From contig JAGALQ010000020.1 of NCBI GenBank assembly GCA_017625095.1, positions 62,001 to 126,000 of the forward strand: a stretch of 64,000 nt of DNA. Reading direction: 5' to 3'. How positions within the stretch are numbered: position 1 is the stretch's first letter; each line of letters starts with the position of its first letter. Below are positions 1 through 6,987 of the stretch, one piece after another. This DNA comes from Clostridia bacterium. GTDB lineage: Bacteria; Bacillota; Clostridia; Oscillospirales; Acutalibacteraceae. The notes under the pieces are model-generated. The model was given only the letters and a program-made list of their open reading frames with translations. It had not been told where the DNA came from and did no database searches. The translations under genes were made by a program, and so were the position numbers.

Positions 1-24
1 TACAATAATTAAACCGATATAATG

Positions 25-52
25 ATTGAAGCTTGACTATTTGGGTTATAAT
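25..52 (+). promoter_or_regulatory. putative sigma-A promoter of the CFI-box protein gene
   Basis: TTGAAG at 25-30 and a perfect TATAAT at 47-52 are separated by 16 bases. They lie 26 bases before the proposed ATG at 79. A second TTGACT at 34-39 is too close to the -10 box to be its partner. Confidence 0.55.
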
Positions 53-78
53 AAAACAATATAGTTAGGAGTTTGTCT

Positions 79-1005
79 ATGAAATGTAAAGTTTGCGGTG
101 CAGAAAGCGGAAAATATCCGCTATGCCGTGCTTGTAATTTAAAAAGAGAAAAAGGCGAGATTATCAAATGCCTCAAGTGTGGTAATTGGCATTACAACAA
201 TATGCCTTGCTCTACACCAACACCTGCAACTGATAACGGTAAATATCTATACCAAACAAGAAGAACTCTAATCAGTAAGTCAGAACGAGGTTTTTTTGAT
301 GCAATAAGATCTTCTGTACCGGAAGGTTACTGTGTTTTTCCACAAATAAATTTGGCGTCTTTCATAGACAGAACAGATGATGCAAGATTTCATAATGAAC
401 TATTTAGAAATGTCGATTTTTTAGTTACCGACGCGGAATATATTCCTAAATTCATTGTTGAAATAAACGACCAAACTCATCTCAATAACGAACGTCGAGA
501 GCGTGATGAAAAAGTACAGAAAATTTGTGAAGAAGCAGGAATTCCTATTCTCAAACTATGGACTTCTTATGGTATAAATCCCGAATATATAAAAAGTCGT
601 ATCAACGAAACATTAAGTAGACTTCCTGTTGCACGAGTGCATCATTTTAATAAAGCACAACCACCCATACAACCACCCGTACAGCCATCCGTACAACCAC
701 CCGTACAGCCGCCTGTTCGAATATCGGCAAACAAAAAGAACGGCTGTTATATAGCAACTTGTGTTTACGGTTCTTACGATTGCCCGGAAGTTTGGGTACT
801 AAGGAGATACCGTGATAACATACTCGACAACAACTTTTTAGGTAGATTTTTCATAAAAGTTTATTACGCTTTTAGCCCGAATCTTGTTAGATTGTTTGGA
901 AAGCAAAATTGGTTTGTTTGTGCTTGCAAATCAATGTTAAATAGAATCGTAAATAAGCTACAAGACCAAGGAATCGAAAACTCACCATATAACGATAAAT
1001 ATTAA
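79..1005 (+). CDS. DUF2726-like protein with zinc-ribbon head and CFI-box C-terminal domain
   Basis: Protein of about 308 residues; exact role unknown. The N-terminus has cysteine pairs (CKVCG, CRAC, CLKCG, C), consistent with zinc ribbons. The middle (about 75-195) resembles DUF2726, a nuclease-fold-like domain often attached to zinc ribbons, with the segments VDFLV, FIVEINDQTHL and a repeated RRERD helix. A proline-rich linker of PPVQ-type repeats (about 203-217) leads to a CYIATCVYGSYD segment typical of the CFI-box C-terminal domain. I chose ATG 79 because TAGGAG at 66-71 lies 7 bases before it; a TTG at 73 is in frame but almost touches that site. The gene is AT-rich compared with the core genes, suggesting acquisition. 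It stands alone and is followed by repeats. Confidence 0.7.
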   Translation: MKCKVCGAESGKYPLCRACNLKREKGEIIKCLKCGNWHYNNMPCSTPTPATDNGKYLYQTRRTLISKSERGFFDAIRSSVPEGYCVFPQINLASFIDRTDDARFHNELFRNVDFLVTDAEYIPKFIVEINDQTHLNNERRERDEKVQKICEEAGIPILKLWTSYGINPEYIKSRINETLSRLPVARVHHFNKAQPPIQPPVQPSVQPPVQPPVRISANKKNGCYIATCVYGSYDCPEVWVLRRYRDNILDNNFLGRFFIKVYYAFSPNLVRLFGKQNWFVCACKSMLNRIVNKLQDQGIENSPYNDKY

Positions 1006-1036
1006 ATCCCTAAAAAATAAAAGTATTTTTTCATAG

Positions 1037-1159
1037 CCTCCCTTGTGCAAAGGGAGGTGGCAAAAATCTCTGATTTTTGACGGAGGGATTGCAAAAAGCC
1101 AAACAACCCCCCAGTCTTTTTGCTACGCAAAAATCCAGCCCCCTTTACACAAGGGGGCC
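1037..1159. repeat. composite of two half-copies of the CAAYCCTC...GAGGATTG hairpin repeat
   Basis: 1037-1091 is a right half: a CCTCCCTT/AAGGGAGG hairpin, then GTGGC, an AAAAATC/GATTTTT hairpin, and the end GACGGAGGGATTG. 1104-1159 is a left half: CAACCCCCCAGTC, a TTTTTGC/GCAAAAA hairpin, TCCAG and a CCCCCTT/AAGGGGG hairpin. The order (right then left) is the reverse of the full copies at 6487, 6988 and 7595, as if two elements lay side by side and lost their outer halves. The left half ends 3 bases before the spoVAC stop codon. Confidence 0.75.
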
Positions 1160-1162
1160 TTT

Positions 1163-1606
1163 TCATTGCTTAAACAATGTGGTTATCCAATAGATCAACC
1201 CATACAACACACTTGCTGCCGTGCCGTACACAATAACAGGCCCTGCGATTTTGAACATATTCGCAGCCGTGCCGAGGATTCTGCCTTCGGTGCTGAATTC
1301 CATTGCAGGCGACACGACAGAGTTTGCAAAACCCGTAATCGGCACAATCGTGCCCGCACCTGCATAGCGGGCGATTTTATCAAAAACACCGAATGTCGTA
1401 AGCACCGCGGCAATAACAACAAGCGTCACTGCAACGAGGGTTGATGCAGTATCACCGTCTGAACCCAAATAGATATAAGCATTTTTCAGCACCTGACCGA
1501 ATGCACATATTCCGCCGCCGAAAAGGTAAGCCATCAGCAGATTTTTTATTTTCGGAGATTTGGGCACAGCCTCGTGCACAAGTTTTTTGTAGGTATTCTT
1601 ATCCAT
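1163..1606 (-). CDS. spoVAC: stage V sporulation protein AC
   Basis: 147-residue membrane protein with several hydrophobic segments: near 23-45, 55-77, then a Gly/Ala-rich part and a hydrophobic C-terminus around 115-143. The segment GGGICAFGQ and the run GTIVPITGFANSVVSPAMEF match the SpoVAC/SpoVAE family. In Bacillus, SpoVA proteins move Ca-dipicolinic acid across the inner spore membrane, and SpoVAC acts as a mechanosensitive channel. Length is normal for SpoVAC (about 150). Unusually it stands alone: spoVAD and spoVAE normally follow, but here the gene runs into repeats. Its Shine-Dalgarno site lies in the stem of a strong hairpin (1616-1652). Assignment to AC rather than AE rests on the N-terminal pattern. 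Confidence 0.85.
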   Translation of the reverse strand: MDKNTYKKLVHEAVPKSPKIKNLLMAYLFGGGICAFGQVLKNAYIYLGSDGDTASTLVAVTLVVIAAVLTTFGVFDKIARYAGAGTIVPITGFANSVVSPAMEFSTEGRILGTAANMFKIAGPVIVYGTAASVLYGLIYWITTLFKQ

Positions 1607-1615
1607 AAAAATCAG

Positions 1616-1652
1616 CCTCTCTTCCGACTGTTATTTTTGTCACGAAGAGAGG
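1616..1652 (-). promoter_or_regulatory. hairpin covering the spoVAC ribosome-binding site
   Basis: CCTCTCTTC (1616-1624) pairs perfectly with GAAGAGAGG (1644-1652), and GAC/GTC can extend the stem inward. On the minus strand the 3' arm carries GAGAGG, the apparent Shine-Dalgarno site 9 bases before the spoVAC ATG, so folding would hide it. Read on the plus strand the hairpin is followed by a T-rich run, but no plus-strand gene ends before it. Confidence 0.5.
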
Positions 1653-1669
1653 TTTTATTCTTTTTTGTG

Positions 1670-1698
1670 TTGATTTAAATTTCAGGTTGTTATAAAAT
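1670..1698 (+). promoter_or_regulatory. putative sigma-A promoter of the shikimate-kinase-like gene
   Basis: TTGATT (1670-1675), a 17-base spacer and TAAAAT (1693-1698) precede the ATG at 1731. A GAAGGAGAG ribosome-binding site lies between. Confidence 0.6.
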
Positions 1699-1730
1699 AA
1701 TTTGCAGAAAACGAAGGAGAGAAAAAGAAA

Positions 1731-2225
1731 ATGAAAAACATCGTACTTATCGGTATGCCCGGTGCAGGCAAGAGCACAATCGGTGTTCTGCTGGCAAAAT
1801 CAATGCTTTACAGCTTTGTTGACACCGACCTGATTATTCAGAACAGATACGGCAAAAGCCTTTGCGATATTATTGATGCTGTCGGTACGGACGAATTTTT
1901 AAATATTGAAAATGACGTTATCTGCGGCTGCGAGTTTGAGCGCAGCGTTATTGCAACGGGCAGCAGTGCAGTATACGGCGGTCAGGCGATGAATCACCTG
2001 AAGTCAAACGGCACGGTGGTTTACCTTGAGCTTGAGCTCAGCGAAATTGAACGCAGACTCGGCGACATACACACACGCGGCGTTGCGATGAAAAACGGCA
2101 CAACGGTTGCCGAGCTTTATGATGAGCGCAAGCCGATATATGAAAAATATGCCGACATAACTCTCAGCTGCTCAGGTCTTACCGCTGAGCAGTGCGTTGA
2201 CAGAATAATAGAAATGATAAAATAA
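1731..2225 (+). CDS. shikimate-kinase-like P-loop kinase with altered substrate site
   Basis: 164-residue protein of the shikimate kinase fold. Walker A is GMPGAGKST (8-16); D31 and D33 stand where shikimate kinases have the DxD that binds Mg and substrate. R117 and R133 (ERKPIYEKYAD) fit the lid and adenine/shikimate arginines. Two hallmark substrate elements are not conserved: the FR motif reads FLN (56-58), and the GGG loop reads TGSS (76-79). In the family the missing arginine and glycines hold shikimate, so I infer a paralogue with another or a weakened substrate rather than an AroK of the aromatic pathway. No other aro gene is nearby. It is monocistronic, with its own promoter and a shared terminator. 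Confidence 0.7.
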   Translation: MKNIVLIGMPGAGKSTIGVLLAKSMLYSFVDTDLIIQNRYGKSLCDIIDAVGTDEFLNIENDVICGCEFERSVIATGSSAVYGGQAMNHLKSNGTVVYLELELSEIERRLGDIHTRGVAMKNGTTVAELYDERKPIYEKYADITLSCSGLTAEQCVDRIIEMIK

Positions 2226-2228
2226 AAG

Positions 2229-2259
2229 AAGGGTGTCCGGAGCTTTTTCGGACACCCTT
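2229..2259. terminator. bidirectional intrinsic terminator
   Basis: AAGGGTGTCCG (2229-2239) pairs with CGGACACCCTT (2249-2259). It sits between the convergent kinase-like and GH16 genes, with a T-rich flank on the plus side and TTTTATT after it on the minus side. Confidence 0.8.
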
Positions 2260-2264
2260 AAGCT

Positions 2265-3179
2265 TTATTTAGCCTGATAAATTTTTACGTAGTCAACAAC
2301 GTACTCTGTGCTGAAATCCTTTGCAATCTGCTCAAGCTCTTCAACAGCAGGAATTTCAAGCGAAACGATAACGTCCTCGGGCACTTCGGACACACCGTTG
2401 CCGAAGGATGAGCGTGCCGATTCAACACCGTTGATGTAGAAAATATACTCCGTATCGGTCCACATAAGGCCGTAGGTATTGTATTCCTCATAGATGTTTT
2501 TGCCGTAGAATGTGCCGAGGTTTCTGGACTGAAAGCCCTCCTGCACACCGTCAACACCTGCGCAGTGAATTGTCTGCGAAACGGAATCTGCGCCGATAGG
2601 GTCGCCCCAGCTCATTGACTCAAAGATATCAATTTCAGCGCCGCCTACGCCGCCCTTGGAAACGGATGCGGTATAAGGTGCGTCAGCCTGAATCCAGAAT
2701 GCGCTCCAGAAGCCGTCACCGGGGTTACAGATACAGCGGATTTCGAAATATCCCTTGCAGTATCTCTCCTTGAGCTTGACCATACCTGTATACCAGCCTT
2801 CGCCATAGGTGCCGTCGGTCTGATAATCACCTTTGATAATCATATTGCCGTTTTCAACTCTGACCTGGCTTGCTGCGTTGAAGCCGCCTCTGCGGGGACC
2901 GCTGCCGCGGTATTCCCAGACATCGGTGTTTAGTGAATCACCATCAAAATTATCCTCAAAAACGATATCATAGCCTGTGAGATCAAGCTCTGCGCCTCTC
3001 GGAGTTGTCGGTGTATCAAACAGCACAAGACCGAAGACTTCGACAATTGCAACTATTGCCGCAATAACTTTTTTGGGTGAGAACGAAAAAAGATCTTTGA
3101 AATAAGTGCCGAGACTTTTGACGCCTGCCATCTGTCTGTAAGCAAGCTTGAGAGTATCCGTTAAAAATTTTTCAAACAT
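2265..3179 (-). CDS. membrane-anchored glycoside hydrolase family 16 protein
   Basis: 304 residues. A hydrophobic segment at about 38-54 makes a signal anchor, so the catalytic domain (about 65-302) should face outside. The GH16 active site ExDxxE is present as E182-I-D184-I-F-E187, preceded by the family's GFWSAFWIQ strand. GH16 enzymes cut beta-1,3/1,4-glucans, galactans or related polysaccharides; the substrate here cannot be read from the sequence. The C-terminus VVDYVKIYQ is the usual last beta strand. It lies 18 bases downstream of a YhcH gene and probably shares its promoter. The N-terminal 37 residues before the membrane segment are unusually long for an export signal. Confidence 0.9.
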   Translation of the reverse strand: MFEKFLTDTLKLAYRQMAGVKSLGTYFKDLFSFSPKKVIAAIVAIVEVFGLVLFDTPTTPRGAELDLTGYDIVFEDNFDGDSLNTDVWEYRGSGPRRGGFNAASQVRVENGNMIIKGDYQTDGTYGEGWYTGMVKLKERYCKGYFEIRCICNPGDGFWSAFWIQADAPYTASVSKGGVGGAEIDIFESMSWGDPIGADSVSQTIHCAGVDGVQEGFQSRNLGTFYGKNIYEEYNTYGLMWTDTEYIFYINGVESARSSFGNGVSEVPEDVIVSLEIPAVEELEQIAKDFSTEYVVDYVKIYQAK

Positions 3180-3197
3180 AAAAACACTCCGCTCTTA

Positions 3198-3662
3198 TTA
3201 AAGTTTAATTTTGAAAACTACCTTTGTGACTTCTTCGCCCTTGTCACCTGTCATAACACAGGGCTTATGAGCATCCTCAGGCAGGAGATAGACAAACGTG
3301 CCTGCATCAAGAGCAATGCTGCTCACACACGCAGGGTCAGCATAAAACCCGATGTCGCCGCCCTTTGAAAACTCTTCGCTGATTTCCTCCGTACAGTCAG
3401 AAATATGCGCCCAGTCGATACGCTCAGTACCCTTGAGCAAAATCTGCACGTCGGCATATCTGCGGTGAGCCTCAAGGTTTTTGATTGCCGCATCACCTGT
3501 GGTATAGGTTGCGATGTTTGCTGCCAGCTTGTCGGCAATCAGTTCATAGCTGCCGTCAGCCTTGGGAGAAGCAAAATACTCTGTTACAAAATCAAATATG
3601 TTCTCAAACTCGGGGCATACGCTGTAATAGGTTTTAAGATCCTGAATTTTTCCGACTATCAT
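3198..3662 (-). CDS. YhcH/YjgK/YiaL family protein
   Basis: 154 residues, the normal size for the cupin-like YhcH family (DUF386), which includes NanQ, an N-acetylneuraminate anomerase, and EbgC. Recognisable segments are the N-terminal MIVGKIQDL, the metal-ligand region NLEAHRRYADVQILLKG and the C-terminal EDAHKPC with KVVFKI. The conserved Glu and His residues of the metal site are present. Family members work on sugars such as sialic acid; no sialic acid genes are seen here, so the substrate stays open. It is the first gene of an operon with the GH16 gene, behind a strong promoter. Confidence 0.88.
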   Translation of the reverse strand: MIVGKIQDLKTYYSVCPEFENIFDFVTEYFASPKADGSYELIADKLAANIATYTTGDAAIKNLEAHRRYADVQILLKGTERIDWAHISDCTEEISEEFSKGGDIGFYADPACVSSIALDAGTFVYLLPEDAHKPCVMTGDKGEEVTKVVFKIKL

Positions 3663-3697
3663 AGGTTTCAGACCTCCGTAGATATTGATGTGATTTG

Positions 3698-3726
3698 ATT
3701 ATACTATTTTACATTGCGCTTGACAA
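3698..3726 (-). promoter_or_regulatory. sigma-A promoter of the yhcH-GH16 operon
   Basis: On the minus strand TTGTCA (3726-3721), a 17-base spacer and a perfect TATAAT (3703-3698) lie 36 bases before the YhcH start. Confidence 0.75.
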
Positions 3727-3754
3727 TAAAAATACAAAAATTATGCAAAAGAAA

Positions 3755-3784
3755 AAAGGAGAAACCGATTGAGGTTCCTCCTTT
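3755..3784 (-). terminator. intrinsic terminator of the esterase gene
   Basis: On the minus strand AAAGGAGG and AACC pair across a 6-base loop with GGTTTCTCCTTT, followed by a T run. It lies 9 bases after the esterase stop codon. Confidence 0.7.
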
Positions 3785-3792
3785 AAAACTGT

Positions 3793-4836
3793 TTATTTAC
3801 CGAACATTGCAAAAAAGTCTACAAAAACCTTTACAATTTTCTCAAGAATGCCCAGTACAAAGCTGATTATGCTGAAATCCGATTCGGTATCCTCAAGGTT
3901 GCCGATATCGTCAGCAGTCGCACCGTCATAATCCGATGTAAATGAGTAGAGCCAGGAAATCATACCGTTGGGGCTCTCGAGCTTGACCGTGTTACCCTTG
4001 CCGTCAACTGTAGAAGCATAGGGATAGTCACCGTCATCATATGAGAACATATCGTTGTTTATCGCATACCATGCGTGGTGACCGCTCTGGCAAGGCTCAC
4101 CGTCTGCATAACAGACCTTATCGAGCGTTGTGAAGCGGCAATCCGAAGCAACAGCTGAAGAGCTGCAGAGTCTTTCCCAGCCGGGAGCAACACTGCTGCT
4201 GTAATTTACAAGCGGATCGGGCTTGCCTGAGGTAAGCCACACGGGAATATCCTTGATAAGCTCAAACTGACTTGCAGAAGGTGACACTGCAGGACATATG
4301 GGGAAGATAGCCGCAAACATATCGGGATATGCAACAGCCATATTGTAAGTCATCTTACCGCCCATTGAGTAACCGCCGACATAAATACGGCTCAGGTCAA
4401 TATTATCACCGTGCTTTTTGATGAAATCATCAATTGCGGCACGTGCAGGAAGAACCATTGAAGTGCCCCAGAAATTCAGATATTCTTCGCGTGAACGGGG
4501 TGCAAGAATAAACGCGCCGTCAACATCGCCGAATCTGCTCTGAAACTCTTCGCTTGTCCAGAATGCAACATAGTTTTTATCAATCTGCTTGCCGTTGTGT
4601 GAGCCGTCACCCATACCGTGGAACCAGATTACAAGCGGATACTTCTTTGTATCGTTGTCCTTGACAGGTGAAAAATACATATATTCAACCGAATAATCAC
4701 CTGCAACAGGACCCTCGCCTGCCACAAACTGTTTTCTCAGGTCATCAATCTGAGGTCTAAGGTCAACAGCACCTGCACTCACGCAGACACCAAGCACCAT
4801 AACAACAGCAAGAAACAATGAAATAAATCTCTTCAT
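3793..4836 (-). CDS. secreted alpha/beta-hydrolase esterase, LpqC/PHB-depolymerase-like
   Basis: 347 residues. A signal peptide covers about 1-23 (basic start, hydrophobic core, cleavage near AGA-VDL). The hydrolase fold shows an HGMGDG oxyanion region (73-78) and the nucleophile elbow GYSMGG with S157. A GKPDP segment near 212-216 can supply the acid, and SGHHAW the catalytic histidine. Such enzymes are acyl or feruloyl esterases of the CE1/PHB-depolymerase type. The C-terminus (about 321-346) is a long hydrophobic stretch that may hold the protein to the membrane. The gene lies 48 bases downstream of the HAD gene and may be read with it; a terminator follows. Confidence 0.85.
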   Translation of the reverse strand: MKRFISLFLAVVMVLGVCVSAGAVDLRPQIDDLRKQFVAGEGPVAGDYSVEYMYFSPVKDNDTKKYPLVIWFHGMGDGSHNGKQIDKNYVAFWTSEEFQSRFGDVDGAFILAPRSREEYLNFWGTSMVLPARAAIDDFIKKHGDNIDLSRIYVGGYSMGGKMTYNMAVAYPDMFAAIFPICPAVSPSASQFELIKDIPVWLTSGKPDPLVNYSSSVAPGWERLCSSSAVASDCRFTTLDKVCYADGEPCQSGHHAWYAINNDMFSYDDGDYPYASTVDGKGNTVKLESPNGMISWLYSFTSDYDGATADDIGNLEDTESDFSIISFVLGILEKIVKVFVDFFAMFGK

Positions 4837-4884
4837 AGAATATATCTCCTTTGTTATTTTTCTCTAAAGAAAATATTATCAGAA

Positions 4885-5532
4885 TTATCCGAGTATGTCA
4901 ACTATATCGCAGGTTGTGTCGACATAAGCATCGGCGCCTGCGGCAATAAGCTCCTCTTTGCCGAAGCTGCCCCTGACACCTACGACGTAGCAGCCTGCAG
5001 CCTTACCCGAAAGCACACCTGCAACGGCATCCTCAACAACCATACAGTTTTCGGGCGCAACGCCGACTGCGGCGGCAGCCTTGAGATATATCTCGGGATC
5101 GGGCTTTTTGTTTGTGATATCGCTGCCTGTTATAACGGCATCAAAAACACTCTCCTCAACACCGAGCACGTTCACGTTTGTAATAACCTTTCTTCTGTCG
5201 GCAGACGATGCGACAGCAAGGCGGTATTTCTTTTTAAGCTCGGGCAGAACCGTGCTCATATTCGGTGCGGCATCAACAATTGTGCCCGCAAGCTGAATAT
5301 AAATCTCATAGCACTCGTCCTTCATCTGCGGCAGATAAGTGCCGCCGTTTTTCTCAACAACTCCGCCGATTGCGGCATCCTCACCCATACCGACAAAATC
5401 GTTGAAATCCTCAAGCTTTGCATCAATGCCGTACTTTTCCTTAAGGTGCTTTATACAGCACTTCATAAGCGGAATTTCGGAGTCAACAAGCACTCCGTCC
5501 ATATCAAATAAAATTGCTTCAATCTTCCTCAT
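4885..5532 (-). CDS. HAD-superfamily hydrolase, beta-phosphoglucomutase-like subfamily
   Basis: About 215 residues. The HAD motifs are visible: I, LFDMDGVLVDSE, with both nucleophile-site aspartates; II, VASSA; III, the lysines of NKKPDPEIY; IV, VVEDAVAGVLSG. A helical cap sits between motifs I and II, as in PGMB-like phosphatases or phosphomutases. Substrate unknown; sugar phosphates are usual. I prefer the ATG at 5532 because GGGGG lies 7 bases upstream; another ATG at 5538 is only 2 bases from it. The start lies inside the last codons of the upstream PP-loop gene, so the two genes are translationally coupled. Confidence 0.88.
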   Translation of the reverse strand: MRKIEAILFDMDGVLVDSEIPLMKCCIKHLKEKYGIDAKLEDFNDFVGMGEDAAIGGVVEKNGGTYLPQMKDECYEIYIQLAGTIVDAAPNMSTVLPELKKKYRLAVASSADRRKVITNVNVLGVEESVFDAVITGSDITNKKPDPEIYLKAAAAVGVAPENCMVVEDAVAGVLSGKAAGCYVVGVRGSFGKEELIAAGADAYVDTTCDIVDILG

Positions 5533-6250
5533 TTTCATACCCCCAACCGTCTATTCCTTTGCGCTGCATTGCGCCGATTATCTTTGAGCGGATATCGCCG
5601 TATTTTTTCTCATAGCCAGAAAGCAGCTGTTTCATACTTTCACGCTCCGTCACACCGTCTGCAGGGCATCTGCTCTTTACAACGGGCAGCTCCATCCTGC
5701 GGCAGATGCGTGCAGGCTCACTCTCACGGCAGAATATCATCGGGCGGATAACGTGAATATCCTTACGCGAAAGATACGTCACGGGTGAAAAACAGCCGAT
5801 GTGACCGCCGTTGAGCAGATTCATCATAAACGTTTCCGCCGCATCATCCATATGGTGACCCAGCGCCACCTTATTACAGCCCGCCGCCTTTGCCGCATCG
5901 TGCAGAGCACCGCGGCGCATTTTTGCACAAAGACTGCAGGGATTTTTTTCGTTACGGGTTTCAAAGATAATCTTGCCCAATTCGGTGCGCTTGATTATGT
6001 ACTCAACTCCGATATCTTCACACAGCTTTTCAAGCGGCGAAAAATCAGTTTCCTCGCCGCCGAAGCACGGGTCAAGCGAGATTGCCACAAGCTCAAACGG
6101 CTCGGGATAAAACCGCCTGATATTCGCAAGCGCAACAAGCATTGCCGTGCTGTCCTTGCCGCCCGAAAGTCCGACTGCCACCCTGTCGCCTGCCGTTATC
6201 ATATTATATTTTTCCATAGCAGAGCGCATATGGCTCATCATTTTTTGCAT
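5519..6250 (-). CDS. TtcA-family tRNA thiolation-type PP-loop protein
   Basis: 243 residues. The ATP-pyrophosphatase PP-loop SGGKDS is at 29-34, and the CxxC pair is C105/C108 (NPCSLCAKMRRG), followed by GHHMDDAAETF. This pattern is that of TtcA, which binds an Fe-S cluster and thiolates cytidine 32 of tRNA; Gram-positive relatives may have other tRNA targets. A further cysteine in KSRCP fits the third cluster ligand. The Shine-Dalgarno GAGGT lies 7 bases before the ATG and falls within the end of the repeated core element at 6258. It overlaps the following HAD gene. Confidence 0.85.
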   Translation of the reverse strand: MQKMMSHMRSAMEKYNMITAGDRVAVGLSGGKDSTAMLVALANIRRFYPEPFELVAISLDPCFGGEETDFSPLEKLCEDIGVEYIIKRTELGKIIFETRNEKNPCSLCAKMRRGALHDAAKAAGCNKVALGHHMDDAAETFMMNLLNGGHIGCFSPVTYLSRKDIHVIRPMIFCRESEPARICRRMELPVVKSRCPADGVTERESMKQLLSGYEKKYGDIRSKIIGAMQRKGIDGWGYENEED

Positions 6251-6257
6251 TTCTGAT

Positions 6258-6484
6258 ACCTCAGTAAAATTGCTATACTATCATATATTGAGGCACCGAG
6301 GAAAGTCAGTGCCTCTGTTTTTACATTTCAATGCGTTCACCAACGCAAATCACGCAAAATCTATTTTGCAAATCATGATTTTGTAAAAAATCAAATCATG
6401 CGAAGCAGATCATTTTTATTACCTCAATAAAATTGCTATACTATTGTACATTGAGACACCGAGGAAAGCTTTACGCTCTGTCTC
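6258..6484. repeat. hairpin array with linker AAATCA flanked by two copies of a conserved core
   Basis: Core copy A is 6258-6315 and core copy B is 6421-6484. Both read ACCTCARTAAAATTGCTATACT, then a stem that differs (GAGGCAC/GTGCCTC in A, GAGACA/TGTCTC in B) around a loop starting with the same bases, CCGAGGAAAG. Between them (about 6330-6415) are small hairpins GCGTT/AACGC, GCAAAAT/ATTTTGC, GATTTT/AAAATC and TGC/GCA, separated by AAATCA. No gene is visible. A third core copy lies inverted at 18646-18706. Confidence 0.75.
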
Positions 6485-6486
6485 TC

Positions 6487-6585
6487 ACAACCCTCAGTCA
6501 CTTCGTGACAGCTCCCTTCAAAGGGAGCTTCTATTACCTCCTTTTGAAAGGAGGCGGCACAGTGCAAAACGTGACGGAGGATTGT
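6487..6585. repeat. CAAYCCTC...GAGGATTG hairpin repeat, copy 2
   Basis: Starts CAACCCTCAGTC and ends GACGGAGGATTGT, which are near-inverted repeats. Inside are GTCAC/GTGAC, GCTCCCTT/AAGGGAGC and CCTCCTTT/AAAGGAGG hairpins, then a variable CACAGTG-CAAAACGTG segment. It ends 3 bases before the stop codon of the DUF559 gene. Confidence 0.8.
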
Positions 6586-6588
6586 CAT

Positions 6589-6957
6589 TTATTTCATCCT
6601 CTCTTTTACAGTGTTATCTATCACCGTACAGACTTCATAAAAGTTTTTATCAACATCCGAATTTGAAAAGCGGAGAATTTTCAGACCTAACGATTCTAAA
6701 TACTCATCTCGTTCTCTATCTGCCGCCATACCCGTTTCTTCAAAATGCTGCGAGCCGTCAAGTTCTACTATCAATTTTGCTTTGTCACAATAGAAGTCAA
6801 CTATATAGTTACCGATAACCCGTTGTCTGTTAAACCTTGTCGGATATGTACGGAGAAATCGATACCACAATCTGTTTTCTTGCTCTGTTGCGTTTTTTCG
6901 TAAATTTCGTGAAAAGCCTTTAAGCTTTTTGTTTCTTGGCAGGAATGAATTGTCCAT
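6589..6957 (-). CDS. DUF559 domain protein, endonuclease-fold family
   Basis: 122 residues. It carries the DUF559 pattern related to very-short-patch-repair-type endonucleases: ARG-rich ATEQENRLWYRFLR, then FNRQRVIGNYIVDFYC, then LIVELDGSQHFE with the acidic and Gln residues of a PD-(D/E)xK-like site, and ERDEYLESLGLKILRFSN. Function in cells is unknown; members are often found near mobile DNA. I place the start at ATG 6957, with AAAGGA 8 bases upstream. The frame is open further to a TTG at 6990, but that codon lies in the neighbouring repeat. The gene is AT-rich and fits tightly between two repeat copies. Confidence 0.82.
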   Translation of the reverse strand: MDNSFLPRNKKLKGFSRNLRKNATEQENRLWYRFLRTYPTRFNRQRVIGNYIVDFYCDKAKLIVELDGSQHFEETGMAADRERDEYLESLGLKILRFSNSDVDKNFYEVCTVIDNTVKERMK

Positions 6958-6987
6958 TTCAGCATTCCTTTTCGTTTTGTTGTTTTT

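Noticed and set aside
34-52. TTGACT and TATAAT as a promoter pair before the first gene
   Set aside because: They are only 7 bases apart, so TTGAAG at 25-30 is the better -35 partner.
1043-1444. 133-codon plus-strand frame over repeats and spoVAC
   Set aside because: It begins in the repeat and continues antisense through spoVAC, which has the better family match.
6258-6300. promoter in core copy A for the ttcA-like gene
   Set aside because: TATAGC- and TAGTAT-like words are present on the minus strand but there is no convincing -35 box, and the same words occur in copy B where no gene starts.
6288-6306. RNase P-like CGAGGAAAGTC in the repeated core
   Set aside because: The word matches part of the conserved rnpB region, but no other RNase P segment is near and the other two core copies differ after GGAAAG or GGTAAG.
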